A DNA stretch of 64,000 nucleotides from Clostridia bacterium (lineage in GTDB: Bacteria > Bacillota > Clostridia > Oscillospirales > Acutalibacteraceae): the NCBI GenBank assembly GCA_017450005.1, contig JAFSYM010000123.1:50261-114260 (forward strand), written 5' to 3'. The position numbers and the translations under genes are program-made. The notes beneath the pieces were generated by a model. That model saw nothing but the letters and a program-made list of their open reading frames with translations, was not told the DNA's origin and searched no databases. Shown piece after piece: positions 8,121-16,212 of the stretch (position 1 is its first letter; each line of letters begins with the position of its first letter).

Positions 8121-9281
8121 TTGATTGAGGTCAGAAACCTTGTGAAGAAATACGGCGATCATGCCGCAGTCGACGACTTGACCTTCACGGTGGAGCAGGG
8201 GCAGATATACGGCTTCCTTGGTCCGAACGGTGCGGGTAAATCGACGACGATGAACATCATCACGGGTTGTCTTGCGGCGACGTCGGGCGAGGTGCGAATC
8301 GACGGACACGACATTTTCAAAGAGCCGCGCGCGGCCAAAGCGCTGATCGGTTACCTGCCGGAGCAGCCGCCGCTGTACCCGGACATGACGCCGCGCGAGT
8401 ATCTTGATTTTGTGGCGCAGGTTAAAGGCGTCGGCAAAAAGCAGCAGCGCGCCGAGGCTGTTCTTTCCGTGATGGAAAAGACGGGCATTGTCGATGTGCA
8501 AGATCGTCTGATTAAGAATCTCTCCAAGGGATACAAACAGCGTGTCGGTCTTGCGCAGGCCATTCTGGGCGATCCGCAGGTTATTATCCTGGACGAGCCG
8601 ACCGTCGGTCTGGACCCGGCGCAGATTGTGGAGATTCGCGGTGTTATCAAGTCGCTTGCAGAGGATCACACAGTGATTTTCAGCAGCCACATTCTGTCCG
8701 AGGTCAGCGAAATCTGTTCGCGTATTCTGATTATTTCCGGCGGAAAACTGGTCGCGGAGGACACGCCCGAAGCACTCGAAAGCCGCTTCGTTTCCGCGCC
8801 GGTTCTGTATGCTACGGTTAAGGGCGATCCCGACAGCATTGAAAGTGCGCTGCGCTCCGTAGAGGGCGTTACAGACGTTGAGCTTTCCGCCGCAAAAGAG
8901 GACGGTACGACGGACGTGACGGTACAGTGCGCGAGCGGCGCCGAAGTTCTGGAAGCCATCTCGCTCGCGCTGCTGCAAAACGGCTGCCTGCTGCTTCGCA
9001 TGGAGGAAGGACGCGCCAGTCTCGAGGACGTGTTTATGGAGTTGATTGCGCAGGAACCTGCGCCGCAGGCACCGCAGGATACGGACGCGACGCCGGAATT
9101 TGACGCGGACGCGCTTTTGAATGGAACGGTTGAGAGTGCATACGCGCAGCATTCGCCGTTCGATTCGCCTACCGAGCCGGATGAAGAGGCTCCCGCAGCC
9201 GAAGACAGTCCGGTAAACGATACAACGGAAACCATTGACGACGCACAGGAAGGAGGCGAGGCAGATGACAGCGATCTTTAA
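8121..9281 (+). CDS. Gld-type ABC transporter ATP-binding protein
   Basis: The nucleotide-binding subunit of an ABC-2 type exporter. It shows Walker A GPNGAGKST, the signature LSKGYKQRVG, Walker B VIILDEP and the switch histidine in FSSHIL. The first 310 residues are typical of the GldA/CcmA group; the last ~75 residues are an acidic, low-complexity extension rich in Glu, Asp and Pro, which is unusual for an ABC ATPase. The TTG at 8121 is chosen because AGGAGG lies about 8 bases upstream. A -10-like TATAAA (8081-8086) precedes it with only a weak -35. The end overlaps the permease gene by 17 bases. It is first in a long co-directional gene run. Confidence 0.9.
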   Translation: MIEVRNLVKKYGDHAAVDDLTFTVEQGQIYGFLGPNGAGKSTTMNIITGCLAATSGEVRIDGHDIFKEPRAAKALIGYLPEQPPLYPDMTPREYLDFVAQVKGVGKKQQRAEAVLSVMEKTGIVDVQDRLIKNLSKGYKQRVGLAQAILGDPQVIILDEPTVGLDPAQIVEIRGVIKSLAEDHTVIFSSHILSEVSEICSRILIISGGKLVAEDTPEALESRFVSAPVLYATVKGDPDSIESALRSVEGVTDVELSAAKEDGTTDVTVQCASGAEVLEAISLALLQNGCLLLRMEEGRASLEDVFMELIAQEPAPQAPQDTDATPEFDADALLNGTVESAYAQHSPFDSPTEPDEEAPAAEDSPVNDTTETIDDAQEGGEADDSDL

Positions 9282-10137
9282 ACGGGAGCTGCGCTCCTAT
9301 TTCCGCGGGATGACGGGTTATGTCTTCATTGCGCTGTTTCTTGCCGTTCTTGGCATCTACGTGAGCGCAATCTGCCTGAACTATCATTCTCCGAAGTTTG
9401 AGTATATCTATTTTAACACGACGTTTATTTTCCTGATCGCCGTTCCGGTATTGTCGATGCGTTCAATTGCTGAGGAGCGCCGGCAAAAAACCGACCAGCT
9501 TCTGTACTCACTGCCGATCTCCACGGCGGAAATCGTACTGGGCAAGTATTTCGCCATGCTTTGTGTATTTGCGATTCCGGTACTCGTTTCCTGCCTGTTC
9601 CCGCTGATTCTTCTCCCGTTCGATCCGTCCGGGCTTCTGTCTCTGGCGACGATCTACAGCTCCGCACTGGCGTATTTTTTGCTGGGTGCTGCGCTGATTT
9701 CGATCGGCTTGTTTATGTCCTCTCTGACAGAGAATCAGATTATTGCCGCATTGGTCAGCTTTGTGGCCATGCTGATTTGCTACCTGATGGGGCAGCTCAA
9801 GGATATGCTGCCGTCCACAGCTGCGGCAACAGCGATCGTATTCGCTTTTCTGTCTGCGCTGCTTTCCCTGCTTGTGTTCTTCGTGACCAAGAGCCGCACG
9901 GCCGGATGGCTCATCTTTATTGTGCTGGAGGCGCCGATCATCGTCATCAGCTTTGCCAAAACGACCCTTCTGGAAGGACTGCTCCCGAAAGTTTTCGGCG
10001 TGCTGTCCGTATTTGATCGGTTTTATACGTTCGCTGACGGCCTGTTTGACGGGACGTCGATCATCTATTTCCTGTCTGTTGCGGCGCTGTTTGTGGTGTT
10101 CACCGTGCAGTCCATGGAGAAACGGAGGTGGAGCTGA
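9265..10137 (+). CDS. ABC-2 type permease (GldF-like)
   Basis: 290 residues with six predicted membrane segments, beginning with the ABC-2 opening FKRELRSYFRGMTGYVFIALFLAVLG. It pairs with the ATPase upstream and with the GldG-like protein downstream, the order seen in gldAFG-type operons across Clostridia and Bacteroidetes. In Bacteroidetes these proteins relate to gliding, but in non-gliding Firmicutes the exported substrate is unknown. The start at 9265 follows GGAGG in the end of the ATPase gene. Confidence 0.85.
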   Translation: MTAIFKRELRSYFRGMTGYVFIALFLAVLGIYVSAICLNYHSPKFEYIYFNTTFIFLIAVPVLSMRSIAEERRQKTDQLLYSLPISTAEIVLGKYFAMLCVFAIPVLVSCLFPLILLPFDPSGLLSLATIYSSALAYFLLGAALISIGLFMSSLTENQIIAALVSFVAMLICYLMGQLKDMLPSTAAATAIVFAFLSALLSLLVFFVTKSRTAGWLIFIVLEAPIIVISFAKTTLLEGLLPKVFGVLSVFDRFYTFADGLFDGTSIIYFLSVAALFVVFTVQSMEKRRWS

Positions 10138-11597
10138 TGCGCAAGGATAAAAAGAATATGCGCCAATTATTTGCTTCCAAAAGTCTGAAGGCGGGCAGCT
10201 ACTCTCTGGCTGTCTGTGCGGTTGCGCTGGTGATTGTGATTGTGTTAAATCTGATTGCCGGCACTTTGCCGTCCAAGATCATGCAGCTCGATCTGAGCGC
10301 AAACGGTCTGTATACGCTTTCCGATCATTCTGTCCGGGTGGCGAAGGAGCTCAAGCAGGATGTGACGATCTATCATCTGACCACATCTTCCGCGCGTGAC
10401 GAGCGCCTGTCCAAGCTGCTCGAACGGTACGCCGATCTGAGCCGGCATATCAAAATCGAGGAGCGCGATCCGCAGATTTCGCAGATTGCATCGCAGTATA
10501 CGAAAGACGAGCTGACTGAAAACAGTCTGATCTTCGTCAGCGACAAGCGCAACAAGGTCGTGGATTATAACAGCATTATGACGTACAGCGAGCAGATGCA
10601 GATGTACGCCTACTATGGCCAGAACGTTTCTCCCGACGAATTCAACGGCGAGCGCGAGATTACCAGCGCGCTGGATTTCGTGACGAAGGATACGCTGCCG
10701 AAGGTCTACACGCTGACCGGACATGGAGAATTATCTCTGGATACTTCTGTATCGTCTCAGGTCGCCTATGAAAATATTGAGGTGAACACGCTGGATCTGG
10801 CTAAGGAAAAAGCGGTACCGGACGATTGCGCGTGCCTGATGATCCTGTCGCCGGATTCCGATATGCTGCAGGAAGAGCTGGACGCGATCCGCGACTATTT
10901 CGGCAAAGGCGGCAATCTGCTGGTCTCTTCCCTTGTGCCGATCGGCCTGAAGGGCAAGACGCCAAATTTTGACGCGCTGGTGTCGGAGCTCGGCATAGAG
11001 AATGGAGAGGGTATGGTCATCGAGGAAGATGAGTCCGCGATCTTCTCGCGCCGTGCCGACTACCTGATTCCGCAGATGGAATCGCACGAGATTATGGATC
11101 CGATCATCGAAAGCGACTATCATGTATACTTCCCGTATGTGCGGCAGATGCGCATTGCCGATTCTCTGCGCAGCACGCTGGATGTCAAGGTTATGATGCA
11201 CACGTCGGATTCTTCGTTTGCGCGCACGGATATGACGGTTGAAACGCCGACGAAGTCGGCAGGCGACATAGCAGGGCCGTTCGACGTGGCGTTTGCCGTA
11301 ACGGAAACGCTCGACGATGTGACGGCGCATGCGGTCGTGCTGGCAACGTCTTACTTCCTGGACCCCGGACTGTCTTCGTATCCGGGCAACATCAGCCTGC
11401 TGATCAACTCCCTGAAGTGGATGTGCGATCTCGAGGAAACGATGGACGTGATCGAGACCAAGTCCCTGCAGGATGCCGGTTCACTTGAGATTGCTAATGC
11501 AGCCTCTCTGCCGCTCAGCGCGATCCTGACTGTGATTGTGCCGCTTATTGTGCTTGTTGTCGGCGTTGTGATCTTCGTCAGGAGGAAGAAGCGCTGA
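10137..11597 (+). CDS. GldG-like ABC transporter auxiliary protein
   Basis: About 486 residues. An N-terminal membrane segment follows a short basic stretch, a large external domain follows, and a C-terminal membrane segment ends in RRKKR. The pattern AELRQDVTIYHLTTS-like and LTGHGE (residues near 195) is typical of the GldG/ABC_transp_aux family, where a Rossmann-like domain is held outside the membrane. The ATG at 10137 is 8 bases from GGAGG and overlaps the permease stop (TGATG). It likely forms a complex with the upstream permease. Confidence 0.8.
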   Translation: MRKDKKNMRQLFASKSLKAGSYSLAVCAVALVIVIVLNLIAGTLPSKIMQLDLSANGLYTLSDHSVRVAKELKQDVTIYHLTTSSARDERLSKLLERYADLSRHIKIEERDPQISQIASQYTKDELTENSLIFVSDKRNKVVDYNSIMTYSEQMQMYAYYGQNVSPDEFNGEREITSALDFVTKDTLPKVYTLTGHGELSLDTSVSSQVAYENIEVNTLDLAKEKAVPDDCACLMILSPDSDMLQEELDAIRDYFGKGGNLLVSSLVPIGLKGKTPNFDALVSELGIENGEGMVIEEDESAIFSRRADYLIPQMESHEIMDPIIESDYHVYFPYVRQMRIADSLRSTLDVKVMMHTSDSSFARTDMTVETPTKSAGDIAGPFDVAFAVTETLDDVTAHAVVLATSYFLDPGLSSYPGNISLLINSLKWMCDLEETMDVIETKSLQDAGSLEIANAASLPLSAILTVIVPLIVLVVGVVIFVRRKKR

Positions 11598-13048
11598 TGA
11601 ACAAGGGTAAAAAAATGCTGATCCTTGTACTGGTACTTGCAGTGCTGGTCGGCGGTTACTTTGCTGCGCGGCATTTTCTGGCGGACAAAGACGATGACGA
11701 GCAGTCCGTCGGCACCGAGTCTGTCCCTCTGCAGGTGATGAAGGCAGAGGATATACGGCAGATCGAGTATCTTTTCGGCGATGAAAAGATTACGCTTGTG
11801 AAACAGGACAACACATGGAAGCTTTCCGACGATCCGGCTTTTCCGGTCGATCAGTCACTGGCTGCGGCTATGGCGTCGGATTCGGCCGAATTGTCTGCAC
11901 TGCGGCTTGTGAGCGAGAATCCAGATGATCTTGCCGAGTATGGACTTGCCGAGCCGGAAACGGCATATATTTTCATGTTGCAGAACGGCACGCAGGTGAC
12001 GTACTTCCTCGGCAATTACAACAACTTCGGCGGCGCATACTATATGAATGTTGCTGGGACGGATCAGATTTATCTGATTGCCGGCGATTATGTGGAAACG
12101 TTCGATCACGGTCTGAGCGATCTGGCTGACGTGCCTGAGATGGATAAGGTGACGACGGAGGATGTGCACGACCTTTCGATCACGCTTGACGGAAAGACAA
12201 CAAAGATTTTCCAGAATGCGGATGGTTTGCCGACCGTCTACAGCGATAAGTTTACGTGGTTTTTCGACGAGAAGACGCCTGCCGATTCGGTGGCGGCGCA
12301 TGATCTCGTCGGAAAGGCTGTGAGTTTTACCGCAAACGGTTGTGCATCCTACAAGGCGGACGCGGCGCAGTTGTCCTCTTTCGGTTTTGACGAGCCTATG
12401 CTGACTGCCGTGTTTGACTACACTGTATCCGAGGAGATTGACACCGGCAAGAAGGACGAAGACGATCAGCCGATTACGAAGACCAAAACGCATGAAGAGA
12501 CGCTGACTTTGTTCGTCGGCGGGAAGGCAAAGGACGGCAGCTGCTATGCAAAGACCGACCGTTCGGATATTGTTTATCTGCTTGCGCCGGACTATTTGCA
12601 GACGCTGATCGACTTTGATTACGCTTCTCTGCGCGTCGCGGACGTCTGCGCGGTACAGTCTACGGACGTTGTTTCCATGGACGTGTCGATTGACGGGAAG
12701 ACGTCGACAATCACAGTGACAAACAGCAAACCGGATACCGGTTCGGATGAGATTGTGTACGCGCTCGACGATAAGCAGATCACACCGACGAAGTTCAACG
12801 ATTTCTTTACGTCCGTTCAGACCATGATGGCCGAGGACTATACGACGCAGGAAACGTCGATGGACGACGCGCCGATCGTGATCGTATATCATACATCGCG
12901 TAAAGGCTTTGAGACAATGACGCTACGCCTCAAGCCGGCAGACGGCAGTTTTTATGTCGCGGATCTGAACGGCGACGGCGGCAAGCTGGTCAACAAACGC
13001 GCCGTGGAAAAACTCATACGCACATTTGAAGCGTTAGGGGAGAGCTGA
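11597..13048 (+). CDS. DUF4340 membrane-anchored protein
   Basis: 483 residues with one N-terminal membrane segment and an external domain built of repeated modules. Features such as IEYLFGDEKITLVKQDNTWKLS and LAEYGLAEPE are hallmarks of the DUF4340 family, which travels with GldG-like proteins. The start overlaps the GldG stop (TGATG). Its role is unknown; the constant gene order suggests it is the fourth subunit or a substrate-binding partner of the ABC exporter. Confidence 0.85.
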   Translation: MNKGKKMLILVLVLAVLVGGYFAARHFLADKDDDEQSVGTESVPLQVMKAEDIRQIEYLFGDEKITLVKQDNTWKLSDDPAFPVDQSLAAAMASDSAELSALRLVSENPDDLAEYGLAEPETAYIFMLQNGTQVTYFLGNYNNFGGAYYMNVAGTDQIYLIAGDYVETFDHGLSDLADVPEMDKVTTEDVHDLSITLDGKTTKIFQNADGLPTVYSDKFTWFFDEKTPADSVAAHDLVGKAVSFTANGCASYKADAAQLSSFGFDEPMLTAVFDYTVSEEIDTGKKDEDDQPITKTKTHEETLTLFVGGKAKDGSCYAKTDRSDIVYLLAPDYLQTLIDFDYASLRVADVCAVQSTDVVSMDVSIDGKTSTITVTNSKPDTGSDEIVYALDDKQITPTKFNDFFTSVQTMMAEDYTTQETSMDDAPIVIVYHTSRKGFETMTLRLKPADGSFYVADLNGDGGKLVNKRAVEKLIRTFEALGES

Positions 13049-13050
13049 CG

Positions 13051-14220
13051 ATGCGCACCGCTGCGATCGTTGCAGAATACAATCCGTTTCATAACGGCCA
13101 CGCCCACCACCTGCGGATGACGCGGGAGGCGGGCTTTGACGCCGTTTTTGCCGTCATGAGCGGCAATTTTGTGCAGCGCGGCGAACCGGCGGCTTTTTCA
13201 AAATGGGCACGCGCCGAGGCAGCCGTGCGATGCGGCGTTGATCTTGTACTGGAACTGCCTGTATACTGGGCTGCTTCGTCCGCGCAGCAGTTTGCGCGCG
13301 GCGCTGTTTCGATCATCCGGCATACAGGCGTTGCGGATGTGCTGTCCTTCGGCAGTGAATGCGGCGATGCGGACAGGATTCGCAAAACGGCGGATCTGCT
13401 GCGATCTCTGTTGATTTCGCCGCAGCTGCTGCGAAGCGGAAGCTCTTTTGCGGCGGCGCGGGAAGCCGCAGTCAGAGTAATGGACAATGACGCGGCAGAA
13501 CTTCTGCGCACACCGAACGATACGCTTGCGGTTGAGTACGTACAGGCGGCAAGGCATTGCGGACTGGATGCCGCATTGCTCGCAGTGCCGCGTATCGGCG
13601 CGCATGACGGTGATCCGTTTGACGCTTTTTCATCTGCGTCATACATCCGATCGAACTTGTCGAGACAGATAATCGAAAACTATTGTCCGCAGACGAGCGC
13701 GCAGATTCTGCTGCGGGAAATTGCGGCAGGAAAAGCGCCTGCTGATCTTCGGCTGCTTGAGCGTGAGATTCTTCTGCGGCTGCGAACGATAAGCGCAGAG
13801 CAGCTTGCGTCTGTTCCGGATATTTCGGAAGGGCTCGAAAACCGCATTCTTGCCTGTGCGCGTTCTGCGTCTTCGCTGGAAGAATTGGCTGACTCGATCA
13901 AAACAAAGCGGTATCCGCTCGCAAGGATTCGCCGCATTCTGCTCGGTGTACTGCTGGGGACGGATCGCGCGCAGATCCCGCCGGACGTGCCGTATCTGCG
14001 TGTTCTGGCAATCGGCCGACGCGGTGCAGAGCTTCTTCGTGCAATGAAGAAAAAAGCCGATCTGCCGATCGTCAGCAAAATGACGCAAATTGAATCATTG
14101 GGCGAGGCGGCCGTGCACACATTCCGCGCCGAGTGTCTTGCCGGAGAGGTTTATGCACTGCTGCAGCCGCAGGCGCACCCGGCAGGCGCCGAATGGACAA
14201 GTCCGATTACCGTGTTGTGA
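13051..14220 (+). CDS. tmcAL: tRNA(Met) cytidine acetate ligase (TmcAL/YlbM)
   Basis: TmcAL makes N4-acetylcytidine at the wobble position of elongator tRNA-Met, using acetate and ATP by way of acetyl-adenylate. The 389-residue protein begins AAIVAEYNPFHNGH, the nucleotidyltransferase signature, followed by MSGNFVQRGEPA and FGSEC, both typical of the family. It starts 2 bases after the DUF4340 stop and is followed closely by the response regulator, so a housekeeping tRNA-modification gene is embedded in a transporter/signalling run. Acetate, its substrate, is the product of AckA encoded about 5 kb away, but no direct link is implied. Confidence 0.93.
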   Translation: MRTAAIVAEYNPFHNGHAHHLRMTREAGFDAVFAVMSGNFVQRGEPAAFSKWARAEAAVRCGVDLVLELPVYWAASSAQQFARGAVSIIRHTGVADVLSFGSECGDADRIRKTADLLRSLLISPQLLRSGSSFAAAREAAVRVMDNDAAELLRTPNDTLAVEYVQAARHCGLDAALLAVPRIGAHDGDPFDAFSSASYIRSNLSRQIIENYCPQTSAQILLREIAAGKAPADLRLLEREILLRLRTISAEQLASVPDISEGLENRILACARSASSLEELADSIKTKRYPLARIRRILLGVLLGTDRAQIPPDVPYLRVLAIGRRGAELLRAMKKKADLPIVSKMTQIESLGEAAVHTFRAECLAGEVYALLQPQAHPAGAEWTSPITVL

Positions 14221-14235
14221 AAGAGGAGAATGCAA

Positions 14236-14922
14236 ATGCGAATTGCGATTTGCGATGATGAACAAACTGCTTTGGACGAATTGTCTTCGTTGACGGAAGA
14301 CTTCATTCTTGAAAACCGCGTCGATCTGATTTATGAAACATTTAATTCATACGAGGCGCTTTGCGGCAGACTCGACGACTTCGATATCTTTATACTTGAT
14401 TACAAGATGTCCGGTATGGACGGAATGTCCTTTGCGCGACTTCTTCGGCAGTCCCATCCTGAAAAAACGATCCTGTTCGTAACGGCGTATGACGAGATCG
14501 TGTTTGATGCCTTTACGGTGCAGACACATCGCTTTCTGATGAAACCGGTGCAGCGTGATAAATTCTTTGAAGCGCTTGACAGCGTTGTGCGCGCGCGTCA
14601 GATGAACGGGCAGCTTCTTGTCAAAAAGGGACGCACGACCGATGTGCTGGATTTGCAGAGCATTTTTTACATCCAGGTCGTGCGCAAGGATCTTTACATA
14701 TTTACCAAGGACACGCATTTCGTGTATCGAGGCACGATTGCCGCTCTGCAGCAGGAGCTGAAATCGTATGGATTTTTTCGCGTGCACAGATCGTTTTTGG
14801 TGAACTTACGGAATATTGTACGTTTTGACAGGCTGAGTGCGCAGTTCCCCAACGGAGAAAGCGTTCCGATCGGTACGCGGCAGTATGCGTCGTTCTTGCG
14901 GGAATATCTGCGCCTGCGCTGA
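14236..14922 (+). CDS. LytTR-family response regulator
   Basis: 228 residues: a receiver domain (about 1-120) with acidic Asp7/Asp8, phosphoacceptor Asp55 in FILDYKMSG, Thr83 and Lys103, then a LytTR DNA-binding domain (about 130-228) with FYIQVVRKDLYIF and FFRVHRSFLVNL. This is the AgrA/VirR/ComE type. The second ATG (14236) is preferred because GAGGAG is 7 bases from it but only 1 base from the ATG at 14230. The GHKL kinase follows after 7 bases. It probably controls the surface-protein gene downstream, the transporter upstream, or both. LytTR sites usually are paired 9-bp imperfect repeats; I did not identify a convincing one. Confidence 0.9.
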   Translation: MRIAICDDEQTALDELSSLTEDFILENRVDLIYETFNSYEALCGRLDDFDIFILDYKMSGMDGMSFARLLRQSHPEKTILFVTAYDEIVFDAFTVQTHRFLMKPVQRDKFFEALDSVVRARQMNGQLLVKKGRTTDVLDLQSIFYIQVVRKDLYIFTKDTHFVYRGTIAALQQELKSYGFFRVHRSFLVNLRNIVRFDRLSAQFPNGESVPIGTRQYASFLREYLRLR

Positions 14923-14929
14923 ATACGGC

Positions 14930-16210
14930 ATGATGCGAGAGATATGGAGTCTGATCCCTTCCGCAATCTGTGCACCGGCCATGATTCTGGGTATGCTCGG
15001 ATCGCTTTTCGCGTACCCGAATCGTAAAAAGTGGGTGGTGTCGGTCGGGATCGTCTGGACTGTTTCTTTGATTGCACAGATTTCTCTGCTTTTGCTTGTC
15101 CGCGGGCAGGAAGCGAAACGCTTATCGACCGATATTTGTTTTACGGTCTCGTGTATCGTACTGCCGTATCTGATGCTGCAGCCGCAGAGAAAGAGGACGT
15201 TTGCGTGGTTTACGCTTTTGATCTGCGCATGCGCCGATTATATCGAGTGGCTGATTGCGCAGGTCTTGCCTGTACGCGGGTTCGCTGCGGAGCAGTGGAT
15301 CTATGCGGCGGTCTATACGATTGGCGCGGTAATTGTTTGGAGCATAATCCTTTCGGGTCGTTTCCGTATGGTGCCGGCATTTCCGGAGCAAGTCCCGATC
15401 ACACAGAATATTGTTTTATTCCTGGCTCTGTTTTTGGTTTATTATGAAGCGCAGTTTCGCGTGGAATTTCCCGAAATGGCGCGCCTTGCCGATGCGATGC
15501 GCATGCTCTCCGTCATCCTGTTTATCGGGTCGCTTGCATTCGTGTTTGTGCTCTACAGCAAAGTGCTGCATCGTGAGCGGGAAACGCAGGCGCAACATGC
15601 GCTCGAATTGCGGCGGTACGAAGAATTGATGGCGCAGGATAACGAGGTGCGCGCATTCCGTCACGACTTCAAGAACAACCTGCTGGCAGTTTCCTCTCTG
15701 CTGCAAAGCGGAGAAACACAGCAGGCGCAGAAATACGTAGACGATCTTTCCGGTACGCTCGCGCAAACGCGAAGCCGCTTTCTGACCGGCAATCTGCTTG
15801 CGGATGCCATTCTTTCGGAAAAGGCTGCACACGCTGCCGAGCGGGAGATTGATATTCGCTTTGAAGGCAGTATTCTGGCGTCAGGAATCGTAAACCGTGA
15901 TCTGTGTACGATACTGACCAATGCGCTCGACAACGCGGTCGAAGGGTGCGCAGTCTGTGCGCCGTGCGCGGTGGAGATAACCTCGTCGCGGAAGCCGGGC
16001 GCATGGCTTTTGCGTATAAAGAATCCTGTGCGTGAACGTGTTGTGATTCGGAACGGCCGTATTGCGACACACAAGTCGGACGCCAAAGACCACGGCTTCG
16101 GCCTGTTAAATATGCGCAGAGCGGTGCAGCCGTACGGGGGATACGTGGATATCGCCTGCACAGACAGCTTTTTTACGACCGAGATCGGTCTATCCGTCAA
16201 GGAGGAATGA
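14930..16210 (+). CDS. GHKL (AgrC-like) sensor histidine kinase
   Basis: About 426 residues. The first ~210 residues hold six predicted membrane helices, a coiled stretch follows, and the phosphoacceptor His245 lies in FRHDFKNNL. The ATPase domain has an N box (LTNALDNAVEGC) and a G box (DHGFGLLNMR), as in peptide-sensing AgrC-type kinases. It is the cognate partner of the LytTR regulator just upstream. No agrD-like pheromone gene was found nearby, so the ligand is unknown. Ribosome binding is weak at 14930, so coupling to the regulator is likely. Confidence 0.88.
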   Translation: MMREIWSLIPSAICAPAMILGMLGSLFAYPNRKKWVVSVGIVWTVSLIAQISLLLLVRGQEAKRLSTDICFTVSCIVLPYLMLQPQRKRTFAWFTLLICACADYIEWLIAQVLPVRGFAAEQWIYAAVYTIGAVIVWSIILSGRFRMVPAFPEQVPITQNIVLFLALFLVYYEAQFRVEFPEMARLADAMRMLSVILFIGSLAFVFVLYSKVLHRERETQAQHALELRRYEELMAQDNEVRAFRHDFKNNLLAVSSLLQSGETQQAQKYVDDLSGTLAQTRSRFLTGNLLADAILSEKAAHAAEREIDIRFEGSILASGIVNRDLCTILTNALDNAVEGCAVCAPCAVEITSSRKPGAWLLRIKNPVRERVVIRNGRIATHKSDAKDHGFGLLNMRRAVQPYGGYVDIACTDSFFTTEIGLSVKEE

Positions 16211-16212
16211 AA

